Source of the DNA: CAVQGZ01 sp963712175
GTDB lineage: Bacteria > Actinomycetota > Actinomycetes > Jiangellales > Jiangellaceae
Length of the DNA stretch: 64,000 nucleotides
NCBI GenBank assembly: GCA_963712175.1
Contig: CAVQGZ010000008.1
Span: 124,001-188,000 of the forward strand
Direction of reading: 5' to 3'
The notes under the pieces were generated by a model, which saw only the letters and a list, made by a program, of their open reading frames with translations, made no database searches and had not been told where the DNA came from. Made by a program: the position numbers and the translations under genes. Below are positions 16,921 to 24,901 of this stretch, piece after piece. Every line of letters starts with the position of its first letter. Positions within the stretch are counted from its first letter, which is position 1.

Positions 16921-17679
16921 CTACGTCAGTGCCTGAACCACGCGGCGGGTACGCCCGACGTAGGACGAACCGAACAGCACCACGTGGACCAGCAGCGGGT
17001 GCAGCCAGAAGAGCGCCTTCCGCTCCCGCCATCCGTCGGCCAGGGGACGAAGCTCGTGGTAGGCCGAACGAAGTCGCCCGAGGTGGTCCAGCCCGAACAG
17101 CTCGAGCATGGCCAGGTCGGCATCCGGGTGACCGCCGTGGGCCGAGGCAGCGTCGATCAGGACACCACCTCCCGACGTCCACACCACGTTGCCCGACCAC
17201 AGGTCGCCGTGGATGCGCGCCGGCCGGCTCGTCGGCAGCGCCGTCCCATGCCGCTGGACTGCTCTGCTGAGCGCGGCGGCGTCGTCGGTGCTCAGCAGAC
17301 CCCGGTCCACGGACGCGCGAAGGTACGGCTCGACACGACCACGCCACCACATCTCGTGCCACGATCCGAACGGGCCGTTGGGCAGGTGCAGCGGGCCGAT
17401 GAATCCCTCGCCGTCCGCTCGGCCCCATGCGTTCCCATCCGCCTCATGGGTGCGGGCGAGCCGACGTCCGAGATCCTCCGCGTCTTGTGGGCTGGGGGTG
17501 ACGTGGTGGAGTCGTTGCAGCACGATCTCCGACGGCGAGACGTCGAGCACGGCGACCACGTTGGCGCCGCCCTCGACCTCGCCGAGCCATCGCAGACCTC
17601 GTGCCTCGGCCTCGAAGAACCCCTCGGGCGCTGCCGGGTCCCTCTTGGTGAACGTGGAGCCGGCGCGGGTACCTGTCAT
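16921..17679 (-). CDS. Fructosamine kinase family protein
   Basis: A 252-residue aminoglycoside-phosphotransferase-fold kinase. The N-terminus GSTFTKRDPAAPEGFFEAEARGLRWL and the catalytic loop RIHGDLWSGNVVW (HxDxxxxN), with GVLIDAASAHGGHPDADLAMLELFG, are diagnostic for the fructosamine/ketosamine-3-kinase family, which phosphorylates glycated amines so that they detach from proteins. It starts three bases after the LMW phosphatase stop; that pairing is common and suggests protein repair. Part of the transcript led by the Acg-type nitroreductase. Confidence 0.87.
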   Translation of the reverse strand: MTGTRAGSTFTKRDPAAPEGFFEAEARGLRWLGEVEGGANVVAVLDVSPSEIVLQRLHHVTPSPQDAEDLGRRLARTHEADGNAWGRADGEGFIGPLHLPNGPFGSWHEMWWRGRVEPYLRASVDRGLLSTDDAAALSRAVQRHGTALPTSRPARIHGDLWSGNVVWTSGGGVLIDAASAHGGHPDADLAMLELFGLDHLGRLRSAYHELRPLADGWRERKALFWLHPLLVHVVLFGSSYVGRTRRVVQALT

Positions 17680-17682
17680 GGA

Positions 17683-18204
17683 TCAGCGAGACAGGTCGAG
17701 ATGCGCACGCAGCTGCGCGACGAGCCCGTCCACCGCGTGCTCGATGATGTCCAGCGCGGTCTCGAAGTCGCGGTCGTCGCCGTAGTACGGGTCGGGGACG
17801 ACGTGGTCGTCACCGTCCGCCGCGTCGGCGTCGAAGCGGCGCAGCAGCACCGCTCGCTCGGCGGCCGCCTCGTCGGGGGCCAGCCGGCGCAGCGTTCGGA
17901 GGTTGTCGTGGTCCATGGCCAGGATGAGGTCGCGGTCGTCGAACCACTCGCCCGCGAACTGCTGTGCACGGTGCTGCTCGCCATCGTGGCCGCGACGGGC
18001 GAGGGCAGCGCGAGCGCGTGGGTCGGCTGGCTCCCCGACGTGCCAGGAGCCGGTGCCGGCGGAGTCGACGACGATGTCGTCGGAGATCCCCTCGGCCTCG
18101 AGCCGGGACCGCAGCACCGATGCCGCCATCGGGGAGCGGCAGATGTTGCCCAGGCAGACCATGCTGACGCGGTAGGGCCTCCCCTGCGACGCGGGCAGGG
18201 TCAT
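17683..18204 (-). CDS. Low-molecular-weight protein-tyrosine phosphatase
   Basis: A 173-residue phosphatase. The P-loop CLGNICRS places the nucleophile at Cys17 and the phosphate-binding arginine at Arg23, and the general-acid loop is VVPDPYYGD. It removes phosphate from tyrosine or related substrates in the cytoplasm. The start overlaps the nitroreductase stop (TGATG) and the fructosamine kinase follows after three bases, giving a three-gene transcript. Possible roles include dephosphorylation of kinase products or signalling proteins. Confidence 0.92.
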   Translation of the reverse strand: MTLPASQGRPYRVSMVCLGNICRSPMAASVLRSRLEAEGISDDIVVDSAGTGSWHVGEPADPRARAALARRGHDGEQHRAQQFAGEWFDDRDLILAMDHDNLRTLRRLAPDEAAAERAVLLRRFDADAADGDDHVVPDPYYGDDRDFETALDIIEHAVDGLVAQLRAHLDLSR

Positions 18205-19178
18205 CAGCCCTCCAGCACCTCATCGAGCGACCGGCGAGGTGCTGAGACGGTCGGCTCGCCGAAGCCCAGGCGCATCACCATCTGGGGGTGCCCGAACCCG
18301 GTCGTCGCGTCTCGGACCCTCCAGCGGTGAGCCAGCATCTCTAGGGGCTCGTTGCGGAAGGACGCCTGCACGCCGTCCAGGGTGGCCTCCAGGAGCACGC
18401 GCTGCAACGCCTGGCCGGCGCGCAGCCAGTCGGTGCGGCTGTCGCCGTAGGTGGAGAGCACCGCGATCGTGGGTGCGGCCTCGTACTCGGTGGCAGGCTC
18501 GGGTGAGAGCACCCCGTCCGGGTCGAAGTCGCGAACACCCGTTCCTGCCGTGGTCGGAGGTGGGCCGATCGCCTGAGCGGGGATGCCGTCAGGCTCGGGG
18601 CGGGTGTGTACCCAGGAGCTCAGCTCGTCGTGGCGACGGCCGTCCCTGGTGATCTCCATGGCTGCCTCGTCCGCGATCTCCAGGACGCGGCGTGCCGCCG
18701 CCGCGTCCAGCACGCTGAGCACGGCGCCCTCAGCGGCAGCAGCGTCCACGACGCGGTGGATGAGTCCCTTGCCCATGGCGCGATCGTGGAAGGGACCGCG
18801 GTTCGTGTGCCTCTCCGGGATGGCCCCGTAGAGCCAGCGCTCCTCCGGGGTTGGTGGCTCGCCCGGGGTCGCCGTCACCCGAGCCAGGAGGCGCGGCTCG
18901 TGCGGGTCGGGGCTAAGCCGCACCAGCGGTTCGAGCCCCTGGTTACGCAGCGCGAGCCGGGCGTTGAACAGTCCTGCTCCGCAGGAGATGACCAAGAAGC
19001 GGCCCAGGGGGTCGGTGACCCGCAGCACGCGGGCCGAGTCGGCGGAGAGCTCGAACACAGTCCCGTGCTCGTCGGAGATGACCTGCCATCGCCAGGGCTG
19101 GGTGTTCAGGACGCTGGGCGCGCGAGTCGCGGCCTCGACCACGGAACGCACGCCGGCGTCAGCGAGGCTCGTGGTCAC
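18204..19178 (-). CDS. Acg-family FMN nitroreductase-like protein
   Basis: A 324-residue nitroreductase-fold protein of the Acg group (Rv2032, Rv3131 and Rv3127 in Mycobacterium tuberculosis). Features are ATRAPSVLNTQPWRW near the N-terminus, RFLVISCGAGLFNARLAL in the core, the IPERHTNRGPF motif, and FRNEPLEMLAHRWRVR with GHPQMVMRLGFG at the end. Acg proteins belong to the hypoxia/NO-induced dormancy regulon and are thought to bind or sequester FMN. GTG at 19178 is preferred over ATG at 19253, since it leaves room for a promoter and puts a DosR-type box 37 bp upstream. Leads the transcript with the phosphatase and fructosamine kinase. Confidence 0.85.
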   Translation of the reverse strand: MTTSLADAGVRSVVEAATRAPSVLNTQPWRWQVISDEHGTVFELSADSARVLRVTDPLGRFLVISCGAGLFNARLALRNQGLEPLVRLSPDPHEPRLLARVTATPGEPPTPEERWLYGAIPERHTNRGPFHDRAMGKGLIHRVVDAAAAEGAVLSVLDAAAARRVLEIADEAAMEITRDGRRHDELSSWVHTRPEPDGIPAQAIGPPPTTAGTGVRDFDPDGVLSPEPATEYEAAPTIAVLSTYGDSRTDWLRAGQALQRVLLEATLDGVQASFRNEPLEMLAHRWRVRDATTGFGHPQMVMRLGFGEPTVSAPRRSLDEVLEG

Positions 19179-19215
19179 GTCTAGGACGATCCGGTCCGGG
19201 CCGGGGCAGCCGGGA

Positions 19216-19229
19216 GGGTCGAAGGTCCC
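19216..19229. promoter_or_regulatory. Candidate DosR-type box between Acg-like and response regulator genes
   Basis: On the minus strand the site reads GGGACCTTCGACCC, matching 11 of 13 specified positions of the core GGGACTTTNGTCCC as recalled from mycobacterial DosR work. It lies 37 bp before the nitroreductase GTG and 31 bp before the response-regulator GTG, so it could serve either or both. Confidence 0.6.
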
Positions 19230-19260
19230 CACGGCGGGGGGAGTACGGGACAATCACCGG

Positions 19261-19962
19261 GTGACCAACTCTTCCTACCGCTCCGACACCGAGCCGACCG
19301 ACGCAGTCGACGCCGACGGCTCGACGATCCGGGTGTTTCTCCTTGACGACCACGAGCTCGTGCGGCGAGGTCTCCATGACCTTCTCGAGGCGGAGCCGGA
19401 CATCGCCGTCGTGGGGGAGTCGGGCCTCGCCAAGGAGGCGGCGCGGCGCATCCCGGCCCTGCGGCCCAACGTCGCGATCCTTGACGCGCGCTTGCCGGAC
19501 GGCAGCGGCATCGACGTCTGCCGCGACGTTCGCAGCGTCGACCCCAGCATCAACGCGCTGATCCTGACGTCCTACGACGACGACGAGGCGCTCTTCGCCG
19601 CCATCCTTGCCGGCGCAGCCGGCTACGTGCTCAAGCAGGTGAAGGGTTCCGACCTGATCGACGCCGTGCGCCACGTCGCCGGCGGCAAGTCGCTGCTCGA
19701 CCCGGCGGTCACGGCTCGAGTGCTCGAGCGGGTGCGCCACGGTCGCAGCACGCCCGCTGAGCTGGAGTCCTTGACGGAGCAGGAGCGACGGATCCTTGCG
19801 CTGATCGCCGAGGGCCTGACGAACCGCCAGATCGCCGAGCGAATGTTCCTGGCGGAGAAGACCGTCAAGAACTACGTCTCGAGCCTGCTGGCCAAGCTCG
19901 GTCTGGAGAGGAGGACCCAGGCGGCAGTGCTGGCCTCCCGACTGCTGCGCCAGGACGGCTGA
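19261..19962 (+). CDS. devR: DosR/DevR-like response regulator (NarL/LuxR type)
   Basis: A 233-residue two-domain response regulator. The receiver has acidic residues DD (29-30), phospho-acceptor Asp75 in AILDARLPDGSG, Thr103 and Lys125 in GYVLKQVKGSDL. The C-terminal LuxR-type helix-turn-helix contains LTNRQIAERMFLAEKTVKNYVSSLLAKLGLERRTQAAV (split here only by position), a form very close to mycobacterial DosR, which activates the dormancy regulon under low oxygen, NO or CO. GTG at 19261 starts it. The cognate kinase gene is convergent, 3 bp downstream, rather than in the classical devR-devS tandem. Confidence 0.9.
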   Translation: MTNSSYRSDTEPTDAVDADGSTIRVFLLDDHELVRRGLHDLLEAEPDIAVVGESGLAKEAARRIPALRPNVAILDARLPDGSGIDVCRDVRSVDPSINALILTSYDDDEALFAAILAGAAGYVLKQVKGSDLIDAVRHVAGGKSLLDPAVTARVLERVRHGRSTPAELESLTEQERRILALIAEGLTNRQIAERMFLAEKTVKNYVSSLLAKLGLERRTQAAVLASRLLRQDG

Positions 19963-19965
19963 CGG

Positions 19966-21513
19966 TCAGGACAGGCCCAGCGGCGCTCGCCACATGAGGC
20001 GAGTTCCACCACCCTCGGCCGGGCGAAGCTCCAGGCTTCCGCCGAGCTCCACCGCTCGGGCGCGGAGGTTGCGCAGCCCGCTCTCGACGACGGTGTCAGG
20101 CAGCCCCTTGCCGTCGTCCTGCACGGTGACTGCCACCTCGCCCTGACCCACGGCGACCTTGACGTTCACTCGGGCGGCGTCGGCGTGCCGGGCTGCGTTG
20201 GCCAGCGCTTCGGACAGAACGGCGATGAGGTGCGGCCGGACATCATGGGGTACCGACGACTCGACGGGCCCTTCCAGAGCCAACGCGGGGACGATGCCGA
20301 GCTTCGCCGCTGCCTCGGAGACGAGGTCGAGCAGCTCTCCCCGCAGGTCGTCCGTGCCGGGCCGCCGGTGCAGGCGGAAGATCGTGGCGCGGATGTCGCG
20401 GATCGTGACGTCAAGGTCCTCGATCGCCGCCTCGATGCGCTCGCTCACTTCCGCGCGCACCGCCAGGCGTGCGGCCCCCTGAAGGGCGAGCCCAGTTGCG
20501 AACAGGCGTTGGATGACGAGGTCGTGGAGGTCGCGGGCGATGCGGTCTCGGTCGGCGAGGACGGCGAGGCTGGCTCGGTCCTCCTCGGCCTGGAGCCGGT
20601 CGAGAGCGAGGGCCGCTTGAGCGGCGAACCCGCGCACGGCCTCAGCGGACACGTGTGCGCGATGGCGCGACTCCGGGCTGGACCAGGCGAGCACCAGCCG
20701 TCCCTCCGCGCCGGCTGGGGCTGTGAAGGGGACCGACAGCGCCGGGGGAGTGTGCTCGGTGCTCAAGGCGCCGGAGTCGGTGAGCACGTCGCCTGGTTCC
20801 AGCCCGTCGACGTCACCACCGTCGACCACCTCGACGACCAGCCGGCCGTCGTCGTTCTCGACGGCGAGTGCGGCGACGTCGGCATCGGAGAGCTCACGGG
20901 CCTTGCGCACGACGAGAGCTACTGCCGCTGACGGGCGGACGCGGCCCAGCAGAGCCGTGGTGATCTCAGCGCTGGCCTCGACCCACTCGCGACGTCGCTC
21001 GGACTCCGCGTACACGCGCGCGTTGGCGATGGCCGTTCCTGCAGCCGTCGCCAGCGCGACGACGGTCCGCTCGTCCTCGTCGGTGAACGGAACGGGCTTG
21101 TTCGTCAGGTAGAGGTTTCCGTAGACCCGTGAGCCGATCTGGATCGGCACACCGAGGAATGACGTCATCGGGGGGTGATGAGCCGGGAACCCGACCGATC
21201 GGGTGTGCGTGGAGACGTCGTCCAGGCGAAGTGGTCGAGGATCGGAGATCAGGACGCCGAGCACTCCCAGACCGCGTGGACGTTGTCCGATCGCTTCCTG
21301 CTGGCCCTCGGTCATGCCGTAGGTGTGGAACCGCGACACCGAGCCGTCCGGGGCCAGGACGCCCAGGGCCGCGTACTCGGCTCCCGTGAGCCGGGAGGCG
21401 GCCGACGTGACGCGTTCGAGGACCGAGCCCAGGTCGAGGTCGGCGCCGAGCTGCATGACCTCCGTCAGCAACGCCGAGAGCCGGTCGCCCGCGGAGTCGG
21501 CGTCGCTGGGCAT
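19966..21513 (-). CDS. devS: DevS/DosT-like haem-GAF sensor histidine kinase
   Basis: A 515-residue kinase with two GAF domains (about 27-165 and 180-310) and a HisKA_3/HATPase module. The phospho-acceptor is His330 in RIARDLHDLVIQRLFATGLAL; the ATP site includes SEALANAARHADA and VQDDGKGLP. In GAF-A, HHPPM places His113 exactly 22 residues before Tyr135 of NLYLT, the spacing of DevS His149 (haem ligand) and Tyr171. It is thus likely to sense O2, NO or CO through haem. ATG at 21513 is chosen; the frame upstream is non-conserved and crosses the shared promoter with the universal stress gene. Confidence 0.9.
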   Translation of the reverse strand: MPSDADSAGDRLSALLTEVMQLGADLDLGSVLERVTSAASRLTGAEYAALGVLAPDGSVSRFHTYGMTEGQQEAIGQRPRGLGVLGVLISDPRPLRLDDVSTHTRSVGFPAHHPPMTSFLGVPIQIGSRVYGNLYLTNKPVPFTDEDERTVVALATAAGTAIANARVYAESERRREWVEASAEITTALLGRVRPSAAVALVVRKARELSDADVAALAVENDDGRLVVEVVDGGDVDGLEPGDVLTDSGALSTEHTPPALSVPFTAPAGAEGRLVLAWSSPESRHRAHVSAEAVRGFAAQAALALDRLQAEEDRASLAVLADRDRIARDLHDLVIQRLFATGLALQGAARLAVRAEVSERIEAAIEDLDVTIRDIRATIFRLHRRPGTDDLRGELLDLVSEAAAKLGIVPALALEGPVESSVPHDVRPHLIAVLSEALANAARHADAARVNVKVAVGQGEVAVTVQDDGKGLPDTVVESGLRNLRARAVELGGSLELRPAEGGGTRLMWRAPLGLS

Positions 21514-21535
21514 GGGAGAAGCGTAGGCGGGTCGT

Positions 21536-21549
21536 GTGACTTTGGTCCT
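21536..21549. promoter_or_regulatory. Candidate DosR-type box between kinase and universal stress genes
   Basis: GTGACTTTGGTCCT on the plus strand matches 11 of 13 specified positions of GGGACTTTNGTCCC. It is 22 bp before the kinase ATG and 77 bp before the GTG of the universal stress gene, in a 113-bp divergent gap. Confidence 0.62.
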
Positions 21550-21626
21550 GTCGCCCTGAGGCGTGCGCCGATGGAGCGGGCCACCCGGCGGGCCGATCAT
21601 GAAGGGAGCACCCGAGGAGGTGTCAC

Positions 21627-22520
21627 GTGAGCACCCTGACCGGCAGCCCCATCGTTGTTGGGATCGACGGGTCGGACGAGTCCTTGGTCGGTCTGGCCTG
21701 GGCGACGCACGAGGCAGCACACCAGAGGCGCCCGCTGCGCCTGGTGCATGCGTGGGAGGTCCCGGTGCCCGGGTACGTCCCCGTCCCTGCATCCGTCGAG
21801 CTGGTTCGCGAGTCCGCGGAGTCTGTCCTCGCCGAGGCCGTGGCCAAGGCGCAGGAGTGGGCCCCCGACGTCGATGCCGAGGGACTGCTGATGCACGGCC
21901 CAGCCGGTCGTGTTCTGCTCGACCAGGCAGCCGATGCGCTGATGCTTGTGGTCGGCAGCCACGGACGCGGAGGATTCGCCCGGCTCATGCTCGGCTCGTC
22001 GTCATCGGCCGTCGCGGCGCACGCGGACGTCCCGGTGGTGGTGACTCGCGGTACGACCTCACGAGAGGCCTGGCGTGCGGCGCCCGTGGTGGTCGGGGTG
22101 GACGGCTCGGTGGTCTCGGAGTCGGCGATCGACTTCGCCTTCCAGGCCGCAGCACTGCGCGGACAGGGTCTCGTGGTGGTGCACGCCTGGGCGCAGCCCG
22201 ACCCCTTCGTGGACGAGGCCTACGCCGTCCTCTCGGAGTCGGCGACCCGACAGACCGAGGCTCGTCTGGCCGTCTCGGAGAGCCTCGCCGGATGGCGCGA
22301 CAAGTACCCCGACGTGGCCATCACGGAGGTCATCGCCGACGGGCACCCGGTGGATGCTCTGCTGGCGGAGGCCGCATCGGTGGATGCCGCCCTGCTGGTC
22401 GTCGGCTGCCGCGGTCGAGGCGGGTTCAAGGGGCTGCTGCTCGGGTCGGTGAGCCGCGGCGTGCTCCACCACGCGACCTGCCCGGTCGCCGTGGTGCGTC
22501 CGGTCAGCCAGGCCGGCTGA
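21627..22520 (+). CDS. Tandem universal stress protein (two UspA domains)
   Basis: A 297-residue protein made of two UspA domains. Each has the N-terminal VVGIDGS / VVGVDGS strand-loop and the ATP-binding G-2x-G-9x-G(S) motif: GSHGRGGFARLMLGSSS in the first half and GCRGRGGFKGLLLGSVS in the second. Two-domain Usp proteins such as Rv2623 and Rv2005c are DosR-regulon members that help growth arrest under hypoxia. GTG at 21627 follows GAGGAGG with good spacing. It is divergent from the DevS-like kinase, with a DosR-type box between them. Confidence 0.92.
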   Translation: MSTLTGSPIVVGIDGSDESLVGLAWATHEAAHQRRPLRLVHAWEVPVPGYVPVPASVELVRESAESVLAEAVAKAQEWAPDVDAEGLLMHGPAGRVLLDQAADALMLVVGSHGRGGFARLMLGSSSSAVAAHADVPVVVTRGTTSREAWRAAPVVVGVDGSVVSESAIDFAFQAAALRGQGLVVVHAWAQPDPFVDEAYAVLSESATRQTEARLAVSESLAGWRDKYPDVAITEVIADGHPVDALLAEAASVDAALLVVGCRGRGGFKGLLLGSVSRGVLHHATCPVAVVRPVSQAG

Positions 22521-23496
22521 GCGCAGCTGCCGGCAGCGGCGCTGGGACCCGGATCCGTCGGGACCGCAGGGCCAGCACGATGCCGGTGAGCACGAGCGCG
22601 ACGCCCAGGAGCTGGGCCAGCGTGAGGCTCTCGTCGAACCACCACCAGGCGAGCAGGGCTGCTCCCACGGGCTCGAGGATGGCCACGACGGTGACTGTGG
22701 TTGCGGGCAGGTAGCGCAACGCTGCGGTCGCCGCTGCGAAGGGGACGAGGGTGCCCAGGACGGCGACCCACACCACGAGCAGCACCAGGGGCACGCTGCC
22801 CCCTCCGATAGCCGCCGGCAGCGTCGTGGCCTGGCTCGTCGACGCCGCGAGTGGTGTCCACCAGGGGACCACCAGGCTCCAGAGCACAGCGGCGACGGTG
22901 AAACCCCAGAACGTCGTCGACACGGGGTCGCGGTGCACCACCAGCCGCTCGCCGACGAGGAAGTAGGTGGCGAAGCAGACCGCGGCACCGACGCCGGCGA
23001 GCAGCCCCACGGGGTCGAGGTCGCGAGCGTCGCCGCCGACCTGGGCAACCAGGGCAAGTCCCGTCAGGGCCAGCCCCAGGGCGGGCCACAACGTCGGGCG
23101 CACCGGCTCACGGCGGACGATCCGAACCCACAGCGCGACCAGCACGGGAGCCAGGTACTCCAGGAGCAGCGCGAGCCCGATCGGCAACCGCTCGATGGCA
23201 ACGAAGTACGTCATGTGCAGCAGGGCGACGCCCACGACCCCGTAGGCCACCAGCGGCAGGACCTCGTGTCTGCTCACCCGAAGAGTCGACGCGCGCCCGG
23301 TCACGACGATCGCGACGAGGAGCACCAAGGCCGTCCCCACAGCCCTGATCGCGGACAGCTCGGTGGCGCTGATGCCCGAGGTGAGGACGAGCCGCGCCAC
23401 GCCGGCGTTCACGACGAAGCAGGCGACCGCCAGGAGCACGAGTCCGTACCCGGCGACCGGACGCGGGTGCCGACTGCCGTCCACGATCGCCACCAT
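22504..23496 (-). CDS. EamA-family (DMT) transporter
   Basis: A 330-residue membrane protein with ten predicted helices in two EamA repeats. The pattern ALLHMTYFVAIERLPIGLALLLEYLAPVLVAL-type helix pair in the first repeat and YLPATTVTVVAILEPVGAALLAWWWFDESLT in the second (described here by their ends) are typical of drug/metabolite exporters of the RhaT/YdcZ superfamily. The substrate is unknown. Its 3' end overlaps the convergent universal stress gene by 17 bp, and it is divergent from the aminotransferase gene. Confidence 0.87.
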   Translation of the reverse strand: MVAIVDGSRHPRPVAGYGLVLLAVACFVVNAGVARLVLTSGISATELSAIRAVGTALVLLVAIVVTGRASTLRVSRHEVLPLVAYGVVGVALLHMTYFVAIERLPIGLALLLEYLAPVLVALWVRIVRREPVRPTLWPALGLALTGLALVAQVGGDARDLDPVGLLAGVGAAVCFATYFLVGERLVVHRDPVSTTFWGFTVAAVLWSLVVPWWTPLAASTSQATTLPAAIGGGSVPLVLLVVWVAVLGTLVPFAAATAALRYLPATTVTVVAILEPVGAALLAWWWFDESLTLAQLLGVALVLTGIVLALRSRRIRVPAPLPAAALSRPG

Positions 23497-23532
23497 GCCG
23501 ACGCTACCTGCGTGATCGATACGCTCGTTGTC

Positions 23533-24597
23533 GTGGCTGGTGCGCGCGTGCGGCAGGATCTCGACACCGTCCCCGCGTACCGGCCTGGTCGTCCACTGAC
23601 CGGCACCGGCGGTCCGGCCTACCGGTGTGCGTCGAACGAGACCCCCGACGCTCCGTTGCCGGGCGTCCTCGCCGCGATCGCCGCGCAGGCCGAGTCAGCC
23701 AACCGCTACCCCGACATGGCAGCCGGGGCTCTCACGTCGGCCCTCGCGCAGACCCTTCAGGTGCCACCCGAGCACGTCGTCCTCGGCCCCGGCAGCGTCG
23801 GGGTGCTCCAGGCGATGCTGGCAGCCGTGACTGCGCCCGGCGACGAGGTCGTCTACGCGTGGCGGTCCTTCGAGGCCTACCCGATCGTCACGCGGGTGGC
23901 CGGCGCGACCCCGGTGCAGGTACCCGTGCTGGCCGACGGGCGGCACGATGTCGATGCCATGGCGGCAGCCGTCACCGACCGAACCCGCATGGTCGTGGTC
24001 TGCACCCCGAACAACCCCACGGGGCCGGTCGTGACCGCCGCCGAGCTCGACCGACTGCTGGACGCCGTCGGCGACGACGTCCTCGTCGTCGTGGACGAGG
24101 CCTACGTCGAGTTCGTCCGGGCCGATGACGCGGCGGACGGCCTGGCTCGGTACCGGTCGCGGGCGAACGTCGCCGTGCTGCGCACGTTCTCCAAGGCGTA
24201 CGGTCTGGCGGGGTTGCGCGTCGGCTACGGGGTCGCCCACGAGCCGGTGGCGACCGCCGTGCGCAAGACCTCGATCCCGTTCGGTGTCTCGTCGCTGGCT
24301 CAGGCGGCGGCGCTGGAGTCGCTGCGGCATGTCGAGGCGCTCCGCGAGCGGGTCGACGCGGTCGTGGCCGAGCGTGAGCGCGTCGTGGCCGGGCTGGCCG
24401 CGTCCGGCTGGGAGGTGCCCGACCCGCAGGGCAACTTCGTCTGGTTCGGGCTGGGAGAGCGCGCCGAGCTGATGGGTGACGCCTGCGCTCGTGCCGGTCT
24501 GGCGGTCCGGGTGTTTGCCGGCGAGGGAGTGCGCGTGACGATCGCGGAGCCGGCCGCGAACGACCTGCTGCTGGACGTGGCCGCGGCCCTGCGCTGA
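23533..24597 (+). CDS. HisC-like class I/II aminotransferase (histidinol-phosphate or aromatic)
   Basis: A 354-residue PLP enzyme. CTPNNPTGP, VVVDEAYVEF and the lysine in RTFSKAYGLAGLRVGYG form the aminotransferase core; the N-terminus RQDLDTVPAYRPGR is that of the HisC/Pat group. Actinobacterial genomes often carry a HisC paralogue (Pat) that transaminates aromatic or branched substrates. Placement 304 bp ahead of the branched-chain 2-oxoacid dehydrogenase genes fits an amino-acid-degrading role rather than histidine synthesis, but this is inference. GTG at 23533 is used; GTG at 23548 is the alternative. Confidence 0.85.
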   Translation: MAGARVRQDLDTVPAYRPGRPLTGTGGPAYRCASNETPDAPLPGVLAAIAAQAESANRYPDMAAGALTSALAQTLQVPPEHVVLGPGSVGVLQAMLAAVTAPGDEVVYAWRSFEAYPIVTRVAGATPVQVPVLADGRHDVDAMAAAVTDRTRMVVVCTPNNPTGPVVTAAELDRLLDAVGDDVLVVVDEAYVEFVRADDAADGLARYRSRANVAVLRTFSKAYGLAGLRVGYGVAHEPVATAVRKTSIPFGVSSLAQAAALESLRHVEALRERVDAVVAERERVVAGLAASGWEVPDPQGNFVWFGLGERAELMGDACARAGLAVRVFAGEGVRVTIAEPAANDLLLDVAAALR

Positions 24598-24624
24598 CCG
24601 CTCCGCCCTGCGCTGACCGCTCCG
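24586..24624. repeat. 19-bp tandem duplication across the aminotransferase stop
   Basis: GCCCTGCGCTGACCGCTCCG occurs at 24586-24605 and again at 24605-24624, sharing one base, i.e. a two-copy tandem repeat of 19 bp period. The first copy contains the stop codon of the aminotransferase gene. Confidence 0.85.
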
Positions 24625-24691
24625 CTCAGCGCCGCGGCTGCTGGCCGCCTGGCTCTTGTGGATGGAGGCTCTGGCGCCCCGCGGGGGTGGT

Positions 24692-24766
24692 GGATGGAGC
24701 GGATGGTGCGCTGAGCGCACCGTGGGCGCCATGGATCATGGGGCGGGCGCGCCAACCGCTCCATCC
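24692..24766. repeat. Nested inverted repeat, dispersed-repeat copy
   Basis: Outer arms GGATGGAGCGG (24692-24702) and CCGCTCCATCC (24756-24766) enclose a second hairpin, GGTGCGC-TGA-GCGCACC (24705-24721). The 15-bp segment GATGGAGCGGATGGT (24693-24707) recurs exactly at 39395-39409. No coding frame fits. It may be a terminator-like structure or a small dispersed intergenic repeat. Confidence 0.6.
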
Positions 24767-24842
24767 ATCCGGCGTCTCGCCCGTGGCCGGGGCATCCGAA
24801 TTCCGGCGAGCCCCGCTGACCGGGCGGAGGGTCGATAGTGTC

Positions 24843-24856
24843 GTGACAGGTGTCAC
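24843..24856. promoter_or_regulatory. Inverted repeat GTGACA-GG-TGTCAC, candidate operator
   Basis: A perfect 6-bp dyad with a 2-bp centre, 45 bp upstream of the E1 alpha start. TAGTGT at 24836-24841 could be the -10 element, which would place the dyad over the transcription start, a repressor position. The regulator is unknown. Confidence 0.5.
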
Positions 24857-24901
24857 CGGCGGCGACCCCCTCGGACACCCTGAGCACGAGCGAGGAGAGC
24901 C

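Noticed and set aside
19179..19253. Longer N-terminus of the Acg-like protein
   Set aside because: The extra 25 residues are Pro-rich and non-conserved, and leave only seven bases for a divergent promoter.
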